Origin: Lentisphaera marina
GTDB lineage: Bacteria; Verrucomicrobiota; Lentisphaeria; Lentisphaerales; Lentisphaeraceae
Direction of reading: 5' to 3'
DNA length: 64,000 nucleotides
Assembly (NCBI RefSeq): GCF_028745505.1
Contig: NZ_JAQZZL010000001.1
Span: forward strand, 372,001 to 436,000
Shown here: positions 1-8,380 of the stretch, one piece after another
Numbering within the stretch: position 1 is the first letter of the stretch
How the letters are laid out: each line of letters begins with the position of its first letter
The notes under the pieces: generated by a model
What the model saw: the letters and a program-made list of their open reading frames with translations, nothing else
Databases searched by the model: none
Told to the model about the DNA's origin: nothing
Made by a program: the position numbers and the translations under genes

Positions 1-212
1 TCTCCCTTAACGGTTGGCATGGAATAATTTTTCAAAAGCTGTAGAAAATATTGTTTTAAATCATCTTCATCAATTTCATCCAAACTGATGGGACATAACT
101 TATTGATTCTTCGCAGAGCCCTTAGATAGGAATCCCTAGTCTTTTTAGCTTTCCCTTGTAAAAATAGGGTGTTTATCATTAAATTATAAAAGTGATCAAA
201 TTTAGTTTTCAT
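1..212 (-). CDS. Integrase-like protein, N-terminal part, cut by window edge
   Basis: The minus strand has an open frame of 70 codons from an ATG at 212 to the window edge. A good ribosome site (AGGA) lies 7 bases before the ATG. The peptide begins MKTKFDHFYNLM and continues with a basic helical stretch (GKAKKTRDSYLRALRRINKL) and an acidic helix (DEIDEDDLKQYFLQLL). This is the look of the SAM-like, DNA-binding N-terminal domain of tyrosine recombinases, in which a K-T-x-x-x-Y-x-x-x-L-R pattern is typical. The catalytic half would lie outside the window, so neither activity nor type (phage integrase, XerC/D-like, or the integrase accompanying IS91-type elements) can be decided. The call rests on pattern resemblance only. 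Confidence 0.6.
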   Translation of the reverse strand, partial: MKTKFDHFYNLMINTLFLQGKAKKTRDSYLRALRRINKLCPISLDEIDEDDLKQYFLQLLKNYSMPTVKG

Positions 213-349
213 TTTTGTATCCTTTGGTTTTTGTTAGGAAACAAAGGGTATAAAGTCACGAAAAAAAATTACACCAATTTATATTGAAATTTTCTTAAGT
301 AACTAAATTAATAAATCGTCGCTAGAGAGCATGAAAGTAAAGGCTTATT

Positions 350-2272
350 TCAAATAATTGCCTTCACTAAATTTCGTATCTCCTCATAAGTCAGTTTCTC
401 ACAAGTCGCAAAGCCGGGCAGTGATTGCACTTTATTGCGACTAAAGGCCGGTACTTTAATGCCTGCTAAAAAACGACAGAATAATTCTTGGCTAAAGTTA
501 TACTGTCCTCCCTGTGGGAACTTTTTGCGAAAATCACTTAGGTAAGACTGCAGTTCATCAGGGTGCGGTTCAGGATTATTTTGCGAATACTGCAATTCGG
601 CCACTTGTCCGCGACAAACACTGCAATGACCGCATGACTGCAGGTTTTGATGATCATCAAAGTACTTCGCCAAAGAAAGGCTCAAGCATTTATCTGTTTC
701 AAAAAACTTTACTAAATTGGCAATTCGTTTAATCTCGCTCAATTCTTTATTGTGGAAATATTCCGATAAAGAAGTCGCTAAATTGCTATCTTGAATGGCT
801 TGCTCATTGACTTGATAGACATCAGTAATTTTTTTACTCTCAAGAATAATCCAGTTCTTTTCATGTAAATACTCCAGCGCCGTCACCATGCGATTACGAT
901 CAGCTCCGGCCTGCTGAAAATTTGGTTCACACCAAACGCGCTTTCGCGAAGCCGACTGAAAAATATTCTTGAGGAAAGTTTGTCTTTCGCCCTGAAATTT
1001 GTTTAAGATTTCATTTTCATCCAAATTAAATCTAAAACGAAAATCCGCGTAATAAGAAAAGAGCGATTTGATTACGCCAAGTAACTCCAATTGCACCAGG
1101 AGAGTTTTTAAGGGGAGCTGACGAATATTGCTGGCATTAGAAAGAGTGTTGAGCTGAACTTCCCAGCGTCCCTGCGCCGTCTCCTTTTTAATTGTCTGAA
1201 TGACATGGTCGACGCCGCTTAACTCGGGAGTATCGCCGTAAACAAAATTCTCAACCGTATTTAAACCATCTAAATTGGCTAAAGTAATGCATTGCGATGC
1301 TAAACCATCGCGCCCCGCACGCCCAATCTCTTGACTATAATTTTCAATTGACTTGGGTAAATCATAATGGATCACAAAGCGAATATCTGCTTTATCAATC
1401 CCCATGCCAAAAGCTATGGTGGCAACAATAACTTGATCTTGACTCTGCATAAACTGATTTTGAATCATTTGACGCTTATCATTACCCAAACCAGCATGAT
1501 ATGCCACCGCATTTATGCCTTGCTCAGATAAATAGCCTGCGACTTCTTCGGCACTGTGTTGCAAGGTCACATAGACGATTCCTGCTCCGCTCTTGCCTCG
1601 TAAAAGCTCACTCAAATGATTTAACTTTTGATTTTGCGCAATCGGCAAAACAGTCAAATCCAAATTCTTGCGGTAGAAACCAGTTTGAACCACGTTTGCT
1701 GAATCAATAGAAAACTTGCGGCACATATCCTCTTTCACTTCTCGCGTCGCAGTCGCCGTTAGCAGTAGGACCAAGGGGATTTTAAATTGATTCCTATACT
1801 CGGGTAATTTGAGGTAATCGGGACGAAAATTATGCCCCCATTCCGAAATACAGTGAGCTTCATCAACCACGAGCATGGAAAGCTCAACTCCCTCAATAAA
1901 GCTTCGAAAGCGTTCATTTTTGAAACGCTCAACCGACACCATGAGAATCTTAATTTCGCCACGACGAATACCTTCTAGAGTCACACGCTGCTGATCAAAT
2001 GTTTGTGTTGAGTCAATACTCGCAGCCGCTATTCTCTTCGAATGTAAAAAGTCGACTTGGTCCTTGATCAAAGCTAGCAAAGGCGAGACTACCAGAGTCA
2101 GCTTAGGCAGATGCAATGCCGCCAATTGATAACACAATGACTTACCCGACCCCGTGGGGAAAATGGCTAAACTACTCTTACCCTCTAGTAATTGTCCGAT
2201 AGTTTCTTGCTGACCTTCACGAAAGCCATCGAAGCCAAACTTTTCTTTTAGTGAATCAGTTATATGATTCAT
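350..2272 (-). CDS. recQ: ATP-dependent DNA helicase RecQ
   Basis: Superfamily 2 3'-to-5' DNA helicase acting in recombination and stalled-fork repair. Visible motifs are Walker A PTGSGKS (about residues 39-45), the DEAH box in VVDEAHCISEWGH (137-140), and motif VI in the QEIGRAGRDG region. A RecQ zinc-binding segment follows, with a distal cysteine (DKCLSLSLAKYF) and CGHCSVC. The roughly 75 C-terminal residues after the zinc segment could hold an HRDC-like domain, but no clear match is seen. At 640 aa it is near the family's usual 600-ish length. The ATG at 2272 shares one base with the TAA of mutY (TAATG), so the two repair genes are probably co-translated. Confidence 0.95.
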   Translation of the reverse strand: MNHITDSLKEKFGFDGFREGQQETIGQLLEGKSSLAIFPTGSGKSLCYQLAALHLPKLTLVVSPLLALIKDQVDFLHSKRIAAASIDSTQTFDQQRVTLEGIRRGEIKILMVSVERFKNERFRSFIEGVELSMLVVDEAHCISEWGHNFRPDYLKLPEYRNQFKIPLVLLLTATATREVKEDMCRKFSIDSANVVQTGFYRKNLDLTVLPIAQNQKLNHLSELLRGKSGAGIVYVTLQHSAEEVAGYLSEQGINAVAYHAGLGNDKRQMIQNQFMQSQDQVIVATIAFGMGIDKADIRFVIHYDLPKSIENYSQEIGRAGRDGLASQCITLANLDGLNTVENFVYGDTPELSGVDHVIQTIKKETAQGRWEVQLNTLSNASNIRQLPLKTLLVQLELLGVIKSLFSYYADFRFRFNLDENEILNKFQGERQTFLKNIFQSASRKRVWCEPNFQQAGADRNRMVTALEYLHEKNWIILESKKITDVYQVNEQAIQDSNLATSLSEYFHNKELSEIKRIANLVKFFETDKCLSLSLAKYFDDHQNLQSCGHCSVCRGQVAELQYSQNNPEPHPDELQSYLSDFRKKFPQGGQYNFSQELFCRFLAGIKVPAFSRNKVQSLPGFATCEKLTYEEIRNLVKAII

Positions 2273-3342
2273 TACGCTTGCTCATTCAAGTGATTTAAAA
2301 CTTTCTCACTTGCCGTAGAAATATGTTCTTGCGTTTTATCCCAAGCTAAGAAGGTAAAATCGCGGTCATTTAAAATACCTAAATCACGAAAATCGAGCTC
2401 ATCCATAGCTTTCCAATGATTGCGAATGCGATAGCGCGTTATCGCAGTAGTAATTTGCTGGGAGGAATAATTTGCAACTTCCGCAAAGGGGTATTGCTTA
2501 AGGTCTTTGTCCTCCGATTCTATGATGGCCGTTGGTAATTCCCATTGATCCTTGAGCCATTCGCCTTTGCGTTTCTTGTAAAACAGCAGCTCACCCTGCT
2601 TATTTTTGATTAAAAAACGAAGCAATTTAAGCTCGGAAATGGCTACTTTCTTCTTGGCGGTTTTCACCGGAATACAATCAGTTTTCTGCACCTTTAGGGC
2701 TTCACAGGAATCCGCTAAGGGACATTCCCCACATTTAGGATTGCGCGCTTTGCAAATCGTCCGCCCCAAATCCATGAGGGCTTCATTAAATTTGCGAGGT
2801 CCGCAATGCTCAAGAGTTTTAGCAAAACTTTTGTTTTGTATCAATGAATGAACTGCTTTTTGTAACTTTGGTCCCTGCTCAACTTCTATCAAGAAATAAC
2901 GACTCAATACCCTTTGTAGATTTCCATCGACTGCTAAAGCTAGTTCATTCCTTCCTATGGCAGTAAGTGCTGCCGCCGTATAGGGGCCAACACCGGGAAC
3001 TTGCTGTAGCTTTTCTTCACCTTGGGGAAATTCACCTCCCGATTGATGAATCATATTGACTGCTTTATAGAGGTTTTGAGCGCGACGATAGTAGCCCAAA
3101 CCCTTCCATGCTAAAGCCAGGTCATTTTCCTCCGCATTTGCGAGATCCGCTAAAGTGGGAAATTGCTCAAAAAAACTCTCATAGCGAGGCAAAACCGTAG
3201 CCACCGTCGTCTGTTGTAACATCACTTCAGAGACCAAAACACGATACAAATCCCGCACTTCAGTACGCCAGGGTAAGTGAGCATAATTTTCACTCGACCA
3301 AGAAAGTAATTTTTCGAATTCTTTAACTCGATTTTTAAGCAT
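2272..3342 (-). CDS. mutY: A/G-specific adenine DNA glycosylase MutY
   Basis: Removes adenine mispaired with 8-oxoguanine. The helix-hairpin-helix is VPGVGPYTAA (115-124), the catalytic Asp is in VDGN (D139), and the base-flipping/catalytic Glu is in SEVMLQQT (E39). The 4Fe-4S ligands are C197, C204, C207 and C213 with the classic C-x6-C-x2-C-x5-C spacing. The C-terminal third would be the NUDIX-like 8-oxoG recognition domain (KKRKGEWLKDQWELP). Length 356 aa is typical. The ATG at 3342 is preceded by GAGAAG. It is the first gene of a two-gene DNA-repair operon with recQ. Confidence 0.95.
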   Translation of the reverse strand: MLKNRVKEFEKLLSWSSENYAHLPWRTEVRDLYRVLVSEVMLQQTTVATVLPRYESFFEQFPTLADLANAEENDLALAWKGLGYYRRAQNLYKAVNMIHQSGGEFPQGEEKLQQVPGVGPYTAAALTAIGRNELALAVDGNLQRVLSRYFLIEVEQGPKLQKAVHSLIQNKSFAKTLEHCGPRKFNEALMDLGRTICKARNPKCGECPLADSCEALKVQKTDCIPVKTAKKKVAISELKLLRFLIKNKQGELLFYKKRKGEWLKDQWELPTAIIESEDKDLKQYPFAEVANYSSQQITTAITRYRIRNHWKAMDELDFRDLGILNDRDFTFLAWDKTQEHISTASEKVLNHLNEQA

Positions 3343-3484
3343 GAACTTCTCTTCTCACTATTAAAAAATAATCCTATAAGATAAAGTCTAGTTCAGCTTT
3401 ACTTCGCTTCAATAAACAAACTTGAAAAATCCCCAGTTCCGATCAAAGTTAATCCTTAAGTAAACCCCATAAGGAGCCTGCTCA

Positions 3485-4141
3485 ATGCTCAACATGAATT
3501 TCAATACCAGATCGGTCATCCTTTGGGATCAACAAGATTGGCTCGAGAGTCCTCTGGCAGGAGTTTACCGCAAGCCTTTAGAACGAGAAGCGGCTGAGCA
3601 TGGCCATGTGACGAGTATCGTAAAATACGAAGCTAAGTCATATTTCAATGAACACAGTCACCCTCTTGGCGAAGAGATTTTTGTTCTCGAAGGAACCTTT
3701 TCAGACGAAACTGGTGATTTTGGTCCAGGCACTTACATTCGCAATCCCCCTGGAAGTAAGCATAAGCCCTTCAGTCATGAAGGTTGCGTCATCTTTGTAA
3801 AGCTCAATCAATTTCATTCAGATGACAAAGACTTCCTGCGAATTAATACCCATCAAACTGATTGGCTCCCGGGCTCCGGCAATCTACAAGTCATGCCCCT
3901 ACACAATTTTGCGGGACAAAATACTGCCCTCGTCAAATGGCCAAAAAATGAAGTTTTTCAGCCTCACCGTCACCTCGGTGGGGAAGAGATTTTTGTCATC
4001 GATGGTGAATTCATCGACGAACATGGATCTTACCCAAAGTACACTTGGCTCAGGAATCCCCACAATAGCCAACATCACCCCAGAGCAGAACAAGAAACTC
4101 TCATCCTAGTCAAAACAGGCCACTTAGCTCAAGGTCTATAA
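3485..4141 (+). CDS. Double-cupin (ChrR-like) protein
   Basis: A 218-aa cytosolic protein made of two cupin repeats. Each repeat has the metal-ligand pattern: HSHPLGEEIFVLEG...RNPPGSKHKP in the first half and HRHLGGEEIFVIDG...RNPHNSQHHP in the second. This is the arrangement of ChrR-type cupins, the metal-binding domain of anti-sigma factor ChrR, here without the zinc-finger anti-sigma domain. It may be a stand-alone oxygen- or metal-related cupin; the substrate is unknown. The start at 3485 is supported by AAGGAG eight bases upstream. An ATG at 3494 is an alternative. The stop overlaps the convergent membrane-protein gene by 6 bases. Confidence 0.8.
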   Translation: MLNMNFNTRSVILWDQQDWLESPLAGVYRKPLEREAAEHGHVTSIVKYEAKSYFNEHSHPLGEEIFVLEGTFSDETGDFGPGTYIRNPPGSKHKPFSHEGCVIFVKLNQFHSDDKDFLRINTHQTDWLPGSGNLQVMPLHNFAGQNTALVKWPKNEVFQPHRHLGGEEIFVIDGEFIDEHGSYPKYTWLRNPHNSQHHPRAEQETLILVKTGHLAQGL

Positions 4142-4966
4142 GATTTCTCCCAAGGATAAACCTAAGACAAAAGTGAAGGCAAAAAAACAGGGATAGAATA
4201 ATCTAATTCTTGGATCAAAATCTTGCTTCAGAGCATGAGCATAAGCCAGGCAACAAAGAATGAGAGAAAAGCCAGTCACGGTTGCTACAGAATAAGTCGT
4301 AATCATAAAGACAATTAAACAGGCATGGGTCAAAACCGGCTTTTTATTCCAAAGAAACAAAATCCCAATCAAGGCTTCAATCAAAACGGTCCACCACGTC
4401 AAGAAAATTGCCAAGGCATTGACTTCTTTTAGACCCTGCAGAGTCATACTGAGGCCTTGCGAATCCCGCATCAATTTCATTGCCTCTCCATTAGCATCTA
4501 AAATCGTTTTATCCACACTCGTAAACAAGATCGTAAACACCTTGAAGCGCCCATCCATTAACAAAGTATAGCGGAAAAAATCACCATTTATATAATCGCC
4601 ATGAATCAACTTTGCGACAACCGCAAAGAGCATTGCCCCTGCTATGAGGTAGCGTGCCGACTGACTACAAAAATCCACACATGCTTGTTTATTATTCTTG
4701 GTGAATAAGAAGGCTAAATACAAAGTTAAAAACCAATAGGCAATCAGGTACTTATGATTGTCACTACTGCCCCAACTAAAAAATATGGCAAAGACCTGCA
4801 ATGAAGTAATCGCCAACCAGAAGTCATGGTTTTTACCCAACTTGGGAAAAAAGAGTGCTAACAAGACTAGGCAATGAAAAGCCGCCGCCACATGCCCCTT
4901 GGGTGCCGCCGCCAACAAAGCCAATAAGAGCGACATTCGCAATAGCATTGTCATGGCTTCACCCAC
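4136..4966 (-). CDS. Multi-pass membrane protein of unknown function
   Basis: A 276-aa protein with about seven or eight hydrophobic segments, beginning MLLRMSLLLALLAAAPKG. Between the central segments lies a hydrophilic loop (DGRFKVFTILFTSVDKT onwards to LMRDSQGLSMTLQGLKE). The general shape resembles HTTM/DoxX-like integral membrane proteins, but no diagnostic motif is seen and I do not name a family. It overlaps the preceding 160-aa membrane-protein gene by 16 bases, so the two are almost certainly translated together and may form one complex. It is last in a four-gene minus operon that starts at 5706. Confidence 0.65.
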   Translation of the reverse strand: MGEAMTMLLRMSLLLALLAAAPKGHVAAAFHCLVLLALFFPKLGKNHDFWLAITSLQVFAIFFSWGSSDNHKYLIAYWFLTLYLAFLFTKNNKQACVDFCSQSARYLIAGAMLFAVVAKLIHGDYINGDFFRYTLLMDGRFKVFTILFTSVDKTILDANGEAMKLMRDSQGLSMTLQGLKEVNALAIFLTWWTVLIEALIGILFLWNKKPVLTHACLIVFMITTYSVATVTGFSLILCCLAYAHALKQDFDPRIRLFYPCFFAFTFVLGLSLGEIL

Positions 4967-5433
4967 TTATAAGTCAAAAGTTCTTTGGAGGTCACAGTCC
5001 CTTTTTCATAGACAAGTTCTGCAACACCAACTTCTATACTCTTGGCATTTTCACCTGTAGAATTAATGCGCACAAAAGTTTCTGCATCACCGTGGCGGTG
5101 TTTCCACTTTAATAATTGAAGCTCTTCTATAAAATCTTTGAGCTTAGCCTCTTTGGGGAAGGCTCTCAACTGATCATAAGATGCCATCTTTGAAAACTGC
5201 TTGGATGACACCCACTTACTTTGACCATCCGCAAAATTGACTTTTACAGTGACGCGACGCATACCAGGGTTTTTCAAACTAGAGAACATCCCAAAACCGC
5301 CACCTTTCCACGGACTTAGGACATCAAAGTTACTCATCACCAATTGAAAAATGGCAATAAAAATCAAACTCAAAATGGGGAGAGTGTAGAGAGGAGGGAA
5401 TTTACTCTTCAGCAACGCGTTCATATTCTTCAA
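4951..5433 (-). CDS. Single-pass membrane protein of unknown function, with a GGGFGMFSS motif
   Basis: About 157-160 aa: one N-terminal membrane segment (TLPILSLIFIAIFQLVM), then PWKGGGFGMFSSL, then a soluble, mostly beta-type extracytoplasmic part rich in charged residues. The glycine-rich 'GGGFGMFS' stretch right after a membrane anchor recurs, from memory, in hypothetical proteins encoded beside multi-pass membrane proteins; this is unverified. Start: the 5433 codon is TTG; an ATG at 5424 (MNALLKSKF) is at least as likely. The gene starts inside the 3' end of the small peptide gene 5402-5557 and overlaps the next membrane gene by 16 bases. Confidence 0.6.
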   Translation of the reverse strand: MKNMNALLKSKFPPLYTLPILSLIFIAIFQLVMSNFDVLSPWKGGGFGMFSSLKNPGMRRVTVKVNFADGQSKWVSSKQFSKMASYDQLRAFPKEAKLKDFIEELQLLKWKHRHGDAETFVRINSTGENAKSIEVGVAELVYEKGTVTSKELLTYKWVKP

Positions 5434-5557
5434 TTTCGTTCTTGCGCTCCTCTTCCTCTTCTTCGCTAAAGGTATACATCTTACATGAACAAGACGTAGT
5501 ACTTACAAAGAGAAAGGTAAGACAAATAATGAATAAGGGTCGTAGAAACGTTTTCAT
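5402..5557 (-). CDS. Small exported Cys-containing acidic peptide (51 aa), paralogue 2
   Basis: A short frame read directly from the minus strand. It starts MKTFLRPLFIICLTFLFVST and carries TSCSC soon after the hydrophobic stretch. It then has an acidic, lysine/arginine-spiked tail (SEEEEEERKNE) ending EYERVAEE. This looks like a signal peptide or lipoprotein leader (Cys after Ser) on a tiny mature acidic peptide. The adjacent frame 5560-5706 has the same plan and ends EYERLAEE, which argues that both are real coding genes. Its stop lies inside the following membrane-protein gene, so translation is coupled. Function unknown. Confidence 0.6.
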   Translation of the reverse strand: MKTFLRPLFIICLTFLFVSTTSCSCKMYTFSEEEEEERKNEIEEYERVAEE

Positions 5558-5559
5558 AA

Positions 5560-5706
5560 TTACTCTTCTGCAAGGCGCTCGTATTCTTCGTCTTCATGCT
5601 CTTCTTCATGTTCATGAGTCGTATAAAAACCACAGGAATAAGTTGTATTGTGGGCAATAATAAAACTCAAACAAATGATGATGAAGGGGCGAATAAATGC
5701 AGCCAT
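5560..5706 (-). CDS. Small exported Cys-containing acidic peptide (48 aa), paralogue 1
   Basis: Minus-strand frame of 48 codons from the ATG at 5706: MAAFIRPFIIICLSFIIAHN, then TTYSCGFYTT, then a His/Glu-rich tail (HEHEEEHEDE) ending EYERLAEE. The hydrophobic leader, a Cys in an SC(S/G) context and the shared EYER(V/L)AEE terminus match the neighbour at 5402-5557, only two bases away. The His/Glu cluster could bind divalent metal, but that is inference from composition. It is the first gene of the 5706-to-4136 operon. The ribosome site is weak. Confidence 0.6.
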   Translation of the reverse strand: MAAFIRPFIIICLSFIIAHNTTYSCGFYTTHEHEEEHEDEEYERLAEE

Positions 5707-5837
5707 GAAGAAAACACTTCCAAATTAATTCTTTTTAAAAGTATAATTCTAGGGTTTTGTAATGCAAGTGAACACAGATTTTTTGGGCATTTGCCGTAAG
5801 GTGTGCTAAAGTAGCCAAATTAATTTTTTGGTGCCAA

Positions 5838-6995
5838 ATGAAAGCAGATATTATTGATCGTTTGAGCGAGAGACTCAAGCACTCGGAACTTGGGGAAGAG
5901 CAATCTTTCCTACTACACCTCGTACGTGAAAAAAGCTCTCTCGATACGATATTCAACACGATCCGAGAAGGCATTGTCGTATTAGACGAGGCTTACGACA
6001 TCACTTATCACAATCAGGCTGCCTTGGAACTCTTGGGTCTCACCAGTGATGCCAAAGGCCAAGCCCTTTCAAAATTTGTCCCCGAACTCAAAATCCAAGA
6101 AATGATTCCTTCCGAAAATGGTTTCAAACGCCAAGAAATTGAGATCTCTTACCCTGAATTTCGCCATCTCATTTGCACCATTGTGCAACAAAGTGAAATT
6201 GATGGCTACATCATTGTCATTCACGATAACACTGACTTACATAATCAAAGTCAAACGCAAAACGAAAGCGAGCAAGTGCGCTTACTCACCATGCTTGCCG
6301 CAGGTGTTGCTCATGAATTGGGGAATCCACTCAATAGTTTAAATATCCACCTGCAACTTCTTGGGCGCTTGATGAAACAAGTCGATGGCGATGAAGGCAC
6401 TGAAGCTAGAGACTTGCTCAATGTTGCGTCGGGAGAAATTCAACGCCTCGATACGATTATACGTCAATTCCTCGGAGCTTTACGATCAGATAAACCCGAA
6501 ATGAACCCCATTGAATTGAGTTCTATTTTACGTGAGGCCATCGAGTTCATGACCAAAGAAATCGAAGAACGTAATATTGAGCTCGAAATTTCCATCCCCG
6601 AGCGCACACCTTCTATTGAAGGTGATGAAACACAACTCAAACAGGCCTTTTTCAATATCATGAAAAATGCTATTCAAGCCATGCCGCAAGGAGGGAAGCT
6701 CGCCTTAATCTGTACTGGCGACGATGATTTCCTGCATGTCAGTTTTGCCGACAATGGTGGTGGAATTGAACTCAATAAGATCGGAAAAATTTTCAACTCC
6801 TATAAAAGCGATCGCCATAGCGGCACAGGCTTAGGCATTTTTATTGTCGAAAAAATCATCCGTGAACATGGTGGACGACTCGACATTAGCTCTGCCGAAG
6901 ATAAAGGCACCATCCTTACAATATCCTTGCCACGCCTCGGAAAACGAATTCGCATGATAAGCACAAAAAACAATCAAGAGATTTCAGATGAATAA
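5838..6995 (+). CDS. PAS-domain sensor histidine kinase, NtrB-like
   Basis: A 385-aa cytosolic sensor kinase without membrane segments. An N-terminal PAS-like fold (about 35-135, TIREGIVVLDEAYDITYHN) precedes the phospho-acceptor helix AAGVAHELGNPLNSL (His159). The ATPase domain follows, with N box NIMKNAIQAMPQGG, G1 DNGGGIEL and G2 GTGLGIFIVEKI. It overlaps the next gene, an NtrC-type activator, by 8 bases, so they form one two-component system, presumably regulating sigma-54 promoters. The stimulus is not indicated. The HELGNPLN form of the H box is the type seen in NtrB/AtoS-like kinases. Confidence 0.92.
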   Translation: MKADIIDRLSERLKHSELGEEQSFLLHLVREKSSLDTIFNTIREGIVVLDEAYDITYHNQAALELLGLTSDAKGQALSKFVPELKIQEMIPSENGFKRQEIEISYPEFRHLICTIVQQSEIDGYIIVIHDNTDLHNQSQTQNESEQVRLLTMLAAGVAHELGNPLNSLNIHLQLLGRLMKQVDGDEGTEARDLLNVASGEIQRLDTIIRQFLGALRSDKPEMNPIELSSILREAIEFMTKEIEERNIELEISIPERTPSIEGDETQLKQAFFNIMKNAIQAMPQGGKLALICTGDDDFLHVSFADNGGGIELNKIGKIFNSYKSDRHSGTGLGIFIVEKIIREHGGRLDISSAEDKGTILTISLPRLGKRIRMISTKNNQEISDE

Positions 6996-8379
6996 GAAAA
7001 ATATATTAATCGTTGATGATGAGATCCACACCTGCCAAGGCTTAGCCCGCGCCCTCAAATATGAATGGGAGACCTTTACTGCGGCCAATGGCAAAGAAGC
7101 GATTACAATCTTTGAAGAAAATCCCATCGACATCATTTTAACCGACGTCAAAATGCCTGGCATGAGTGGCATAGAACTGCTCCGCAAGCTAAAAAATATT
7201 CGCCCCGAAGTTCCTGCTATCGTTATGAGTGCCTACAACGAAACGGAAACTGTGGTCGATGCCGTCAAAGCGGGTGCTTATGACTTTATCACCAAACCCT
7301 TTCGACTCGACGACCTTGATGGCGTCCTAAAAACTGCGGTTGAAAATGGCCACAGCCTACAACTTCCAAGTACCAACAAAACTAGCAATGCGCAATTGCC
7401 TGCCAGAAGTCAAGCCAACAAGGGCTCGGAAAATTCACCACAGATCATCTATAAATCTATGCTTATGGAAAAAGTTTTGCGCACTGTTCAACAAATTGCC
7501 CCTGCACGTTCATCTGTGCTTATCACTGGTGAGAGTGGCACGGGTAAAGAAGTCATTGCCAAAGCCATTCACGCTGCGAGTACTCGTGCCAACAAAGCTT
7601 TCATTGCTGTCCATTGTGCGGCTTTAAATGCCAATCTTTTTGAAAGTGAACTCTTTGGCCATGAAAAAGGTTCTTTTACTGGTGCTAACGAAAAACGCAT
7701 TGGACGTTTTGAAGCCGCGGATGGCGGAACTCTGTTTCTCGATGAAATCGGCGAAATTGATGCCACCACGCAAGTTAAACTTTTGCGCATCCTTGAGAGT
7801 CGCTCCTTTGAACGAGTCGGCGGTAGCGAAACACTTTATTCAGACGTGCGCCTCATAGCGGCCACCAATCGCGACCTTCGCAAAATGGTCCAAGCCGGTG
7901 AATTCCGCGAAGACCTTTATTATCGACTCGATGTAATCAACGTAGAGCTCCCCCCCTTAAGAGAGCGTCGAGAAGACATCCCTGCCTTACTCCAACACTG
8001 GCTGATTGCCTCAGTAAGTGATAATCAATTAAATGTCAAAGGTTTCACAGCCGATGCGATGTCGCGCTTGTGCACTTATGATTGGCCCGGCAATGTTCGC
8101 GAACTCCGCAATGTGGTCGAGCGCATGGCAGTTCTCTCCCATCAGGAATACATTGACCTCCCCAACTTGCCCGATCATGTCTTACTCGGTGATCAACAAT
8201 TGAGTACACAAACAAAAATAGAAGAAAAAGACAAAGCACTTGACGTGGCAGAAAATGAAAAAGTCCTTATTTTGAAGGCCCTCAAAGAATCTAACAACAA
8301 TCGCACCCTTGCAGCAGAACGCCTTGGCATGAGTCGCCGCACACTGCATCGTCGACTGAAGCAATTTGGAATAACTTAA
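6988..8379 (+). CDS. Sigma-54-dependent response regulator, NtrC family
   Basis: A 463-aa activator: receiver domain with phospho-acceptor D53 (ILTDVKMPG), AAA+ domain with Walker A GESGTGKE, Walker B LFLDEIGEI, and a C-terminal Fis-type helix-turn-helix (NNRTLAAERLGMSRRTLHRR). The sigma-54 contact loop reads GSFTGA, not the canonical GAFTGA; Thr and the flanking glycines are kept, so it should still function. It is partnered with the overlapping PAS kinase gene. It ends one base before coaD, so the regulator pair and the coaD-fab run may share a transcript. Confidence 0.94.
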   Translation: MNKKNILIVDDEIHTCQGLARALKYEWETFTAANGKEAITIFEENPIDIILTDVKMPGMSGIELLRKLKNIRPEVPAIVMSAYNETETVVDAVKAGAYDFITKPFRLDDLDGVLKTAVENGHSLQLPSTNKTSNAQLPARSQANKGSENSPQIIYKSMLMEKVLRTVQQIAPARSSVLITGESGTGKEVIAKAIHAASTRANKAFIAVHCAALNANLFESELFGHEKGSFTGANEKRIGRFEAADGGTLFLDEIGEIDATTQVKLLRILESRSFERVGGSETLYSDVRLIAATNRDLRKMVQAGEFREDLYYRLDVINVELPPLRERREDIPALLQHWLIASVSDNQLNVKGFTADAMSRLCTYDWPGNVRELRNVVERMAVLSHQEYIDLPNLPDHVLLGDQQLSTQTKIEEKDKALDVAENEKVLILKALKESNNNRTLAAERLGMSRRTLHRRLKQFGIT

Positions 8380-8380
8380 A

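Noticed and set aside
5442..5799. Plus-strand frames of about 70 codons in the 5.5 kb region
   Set aside because: Opposite to the two small peptide genes. The minus frames share a conserved tail and a leader design; the plus frames do not.
5780..5810. Sigma-54-type promoter near the NtrB-like gene
   Set aside because: GG and GC elements do not have the required spacing, so there is no support for it.
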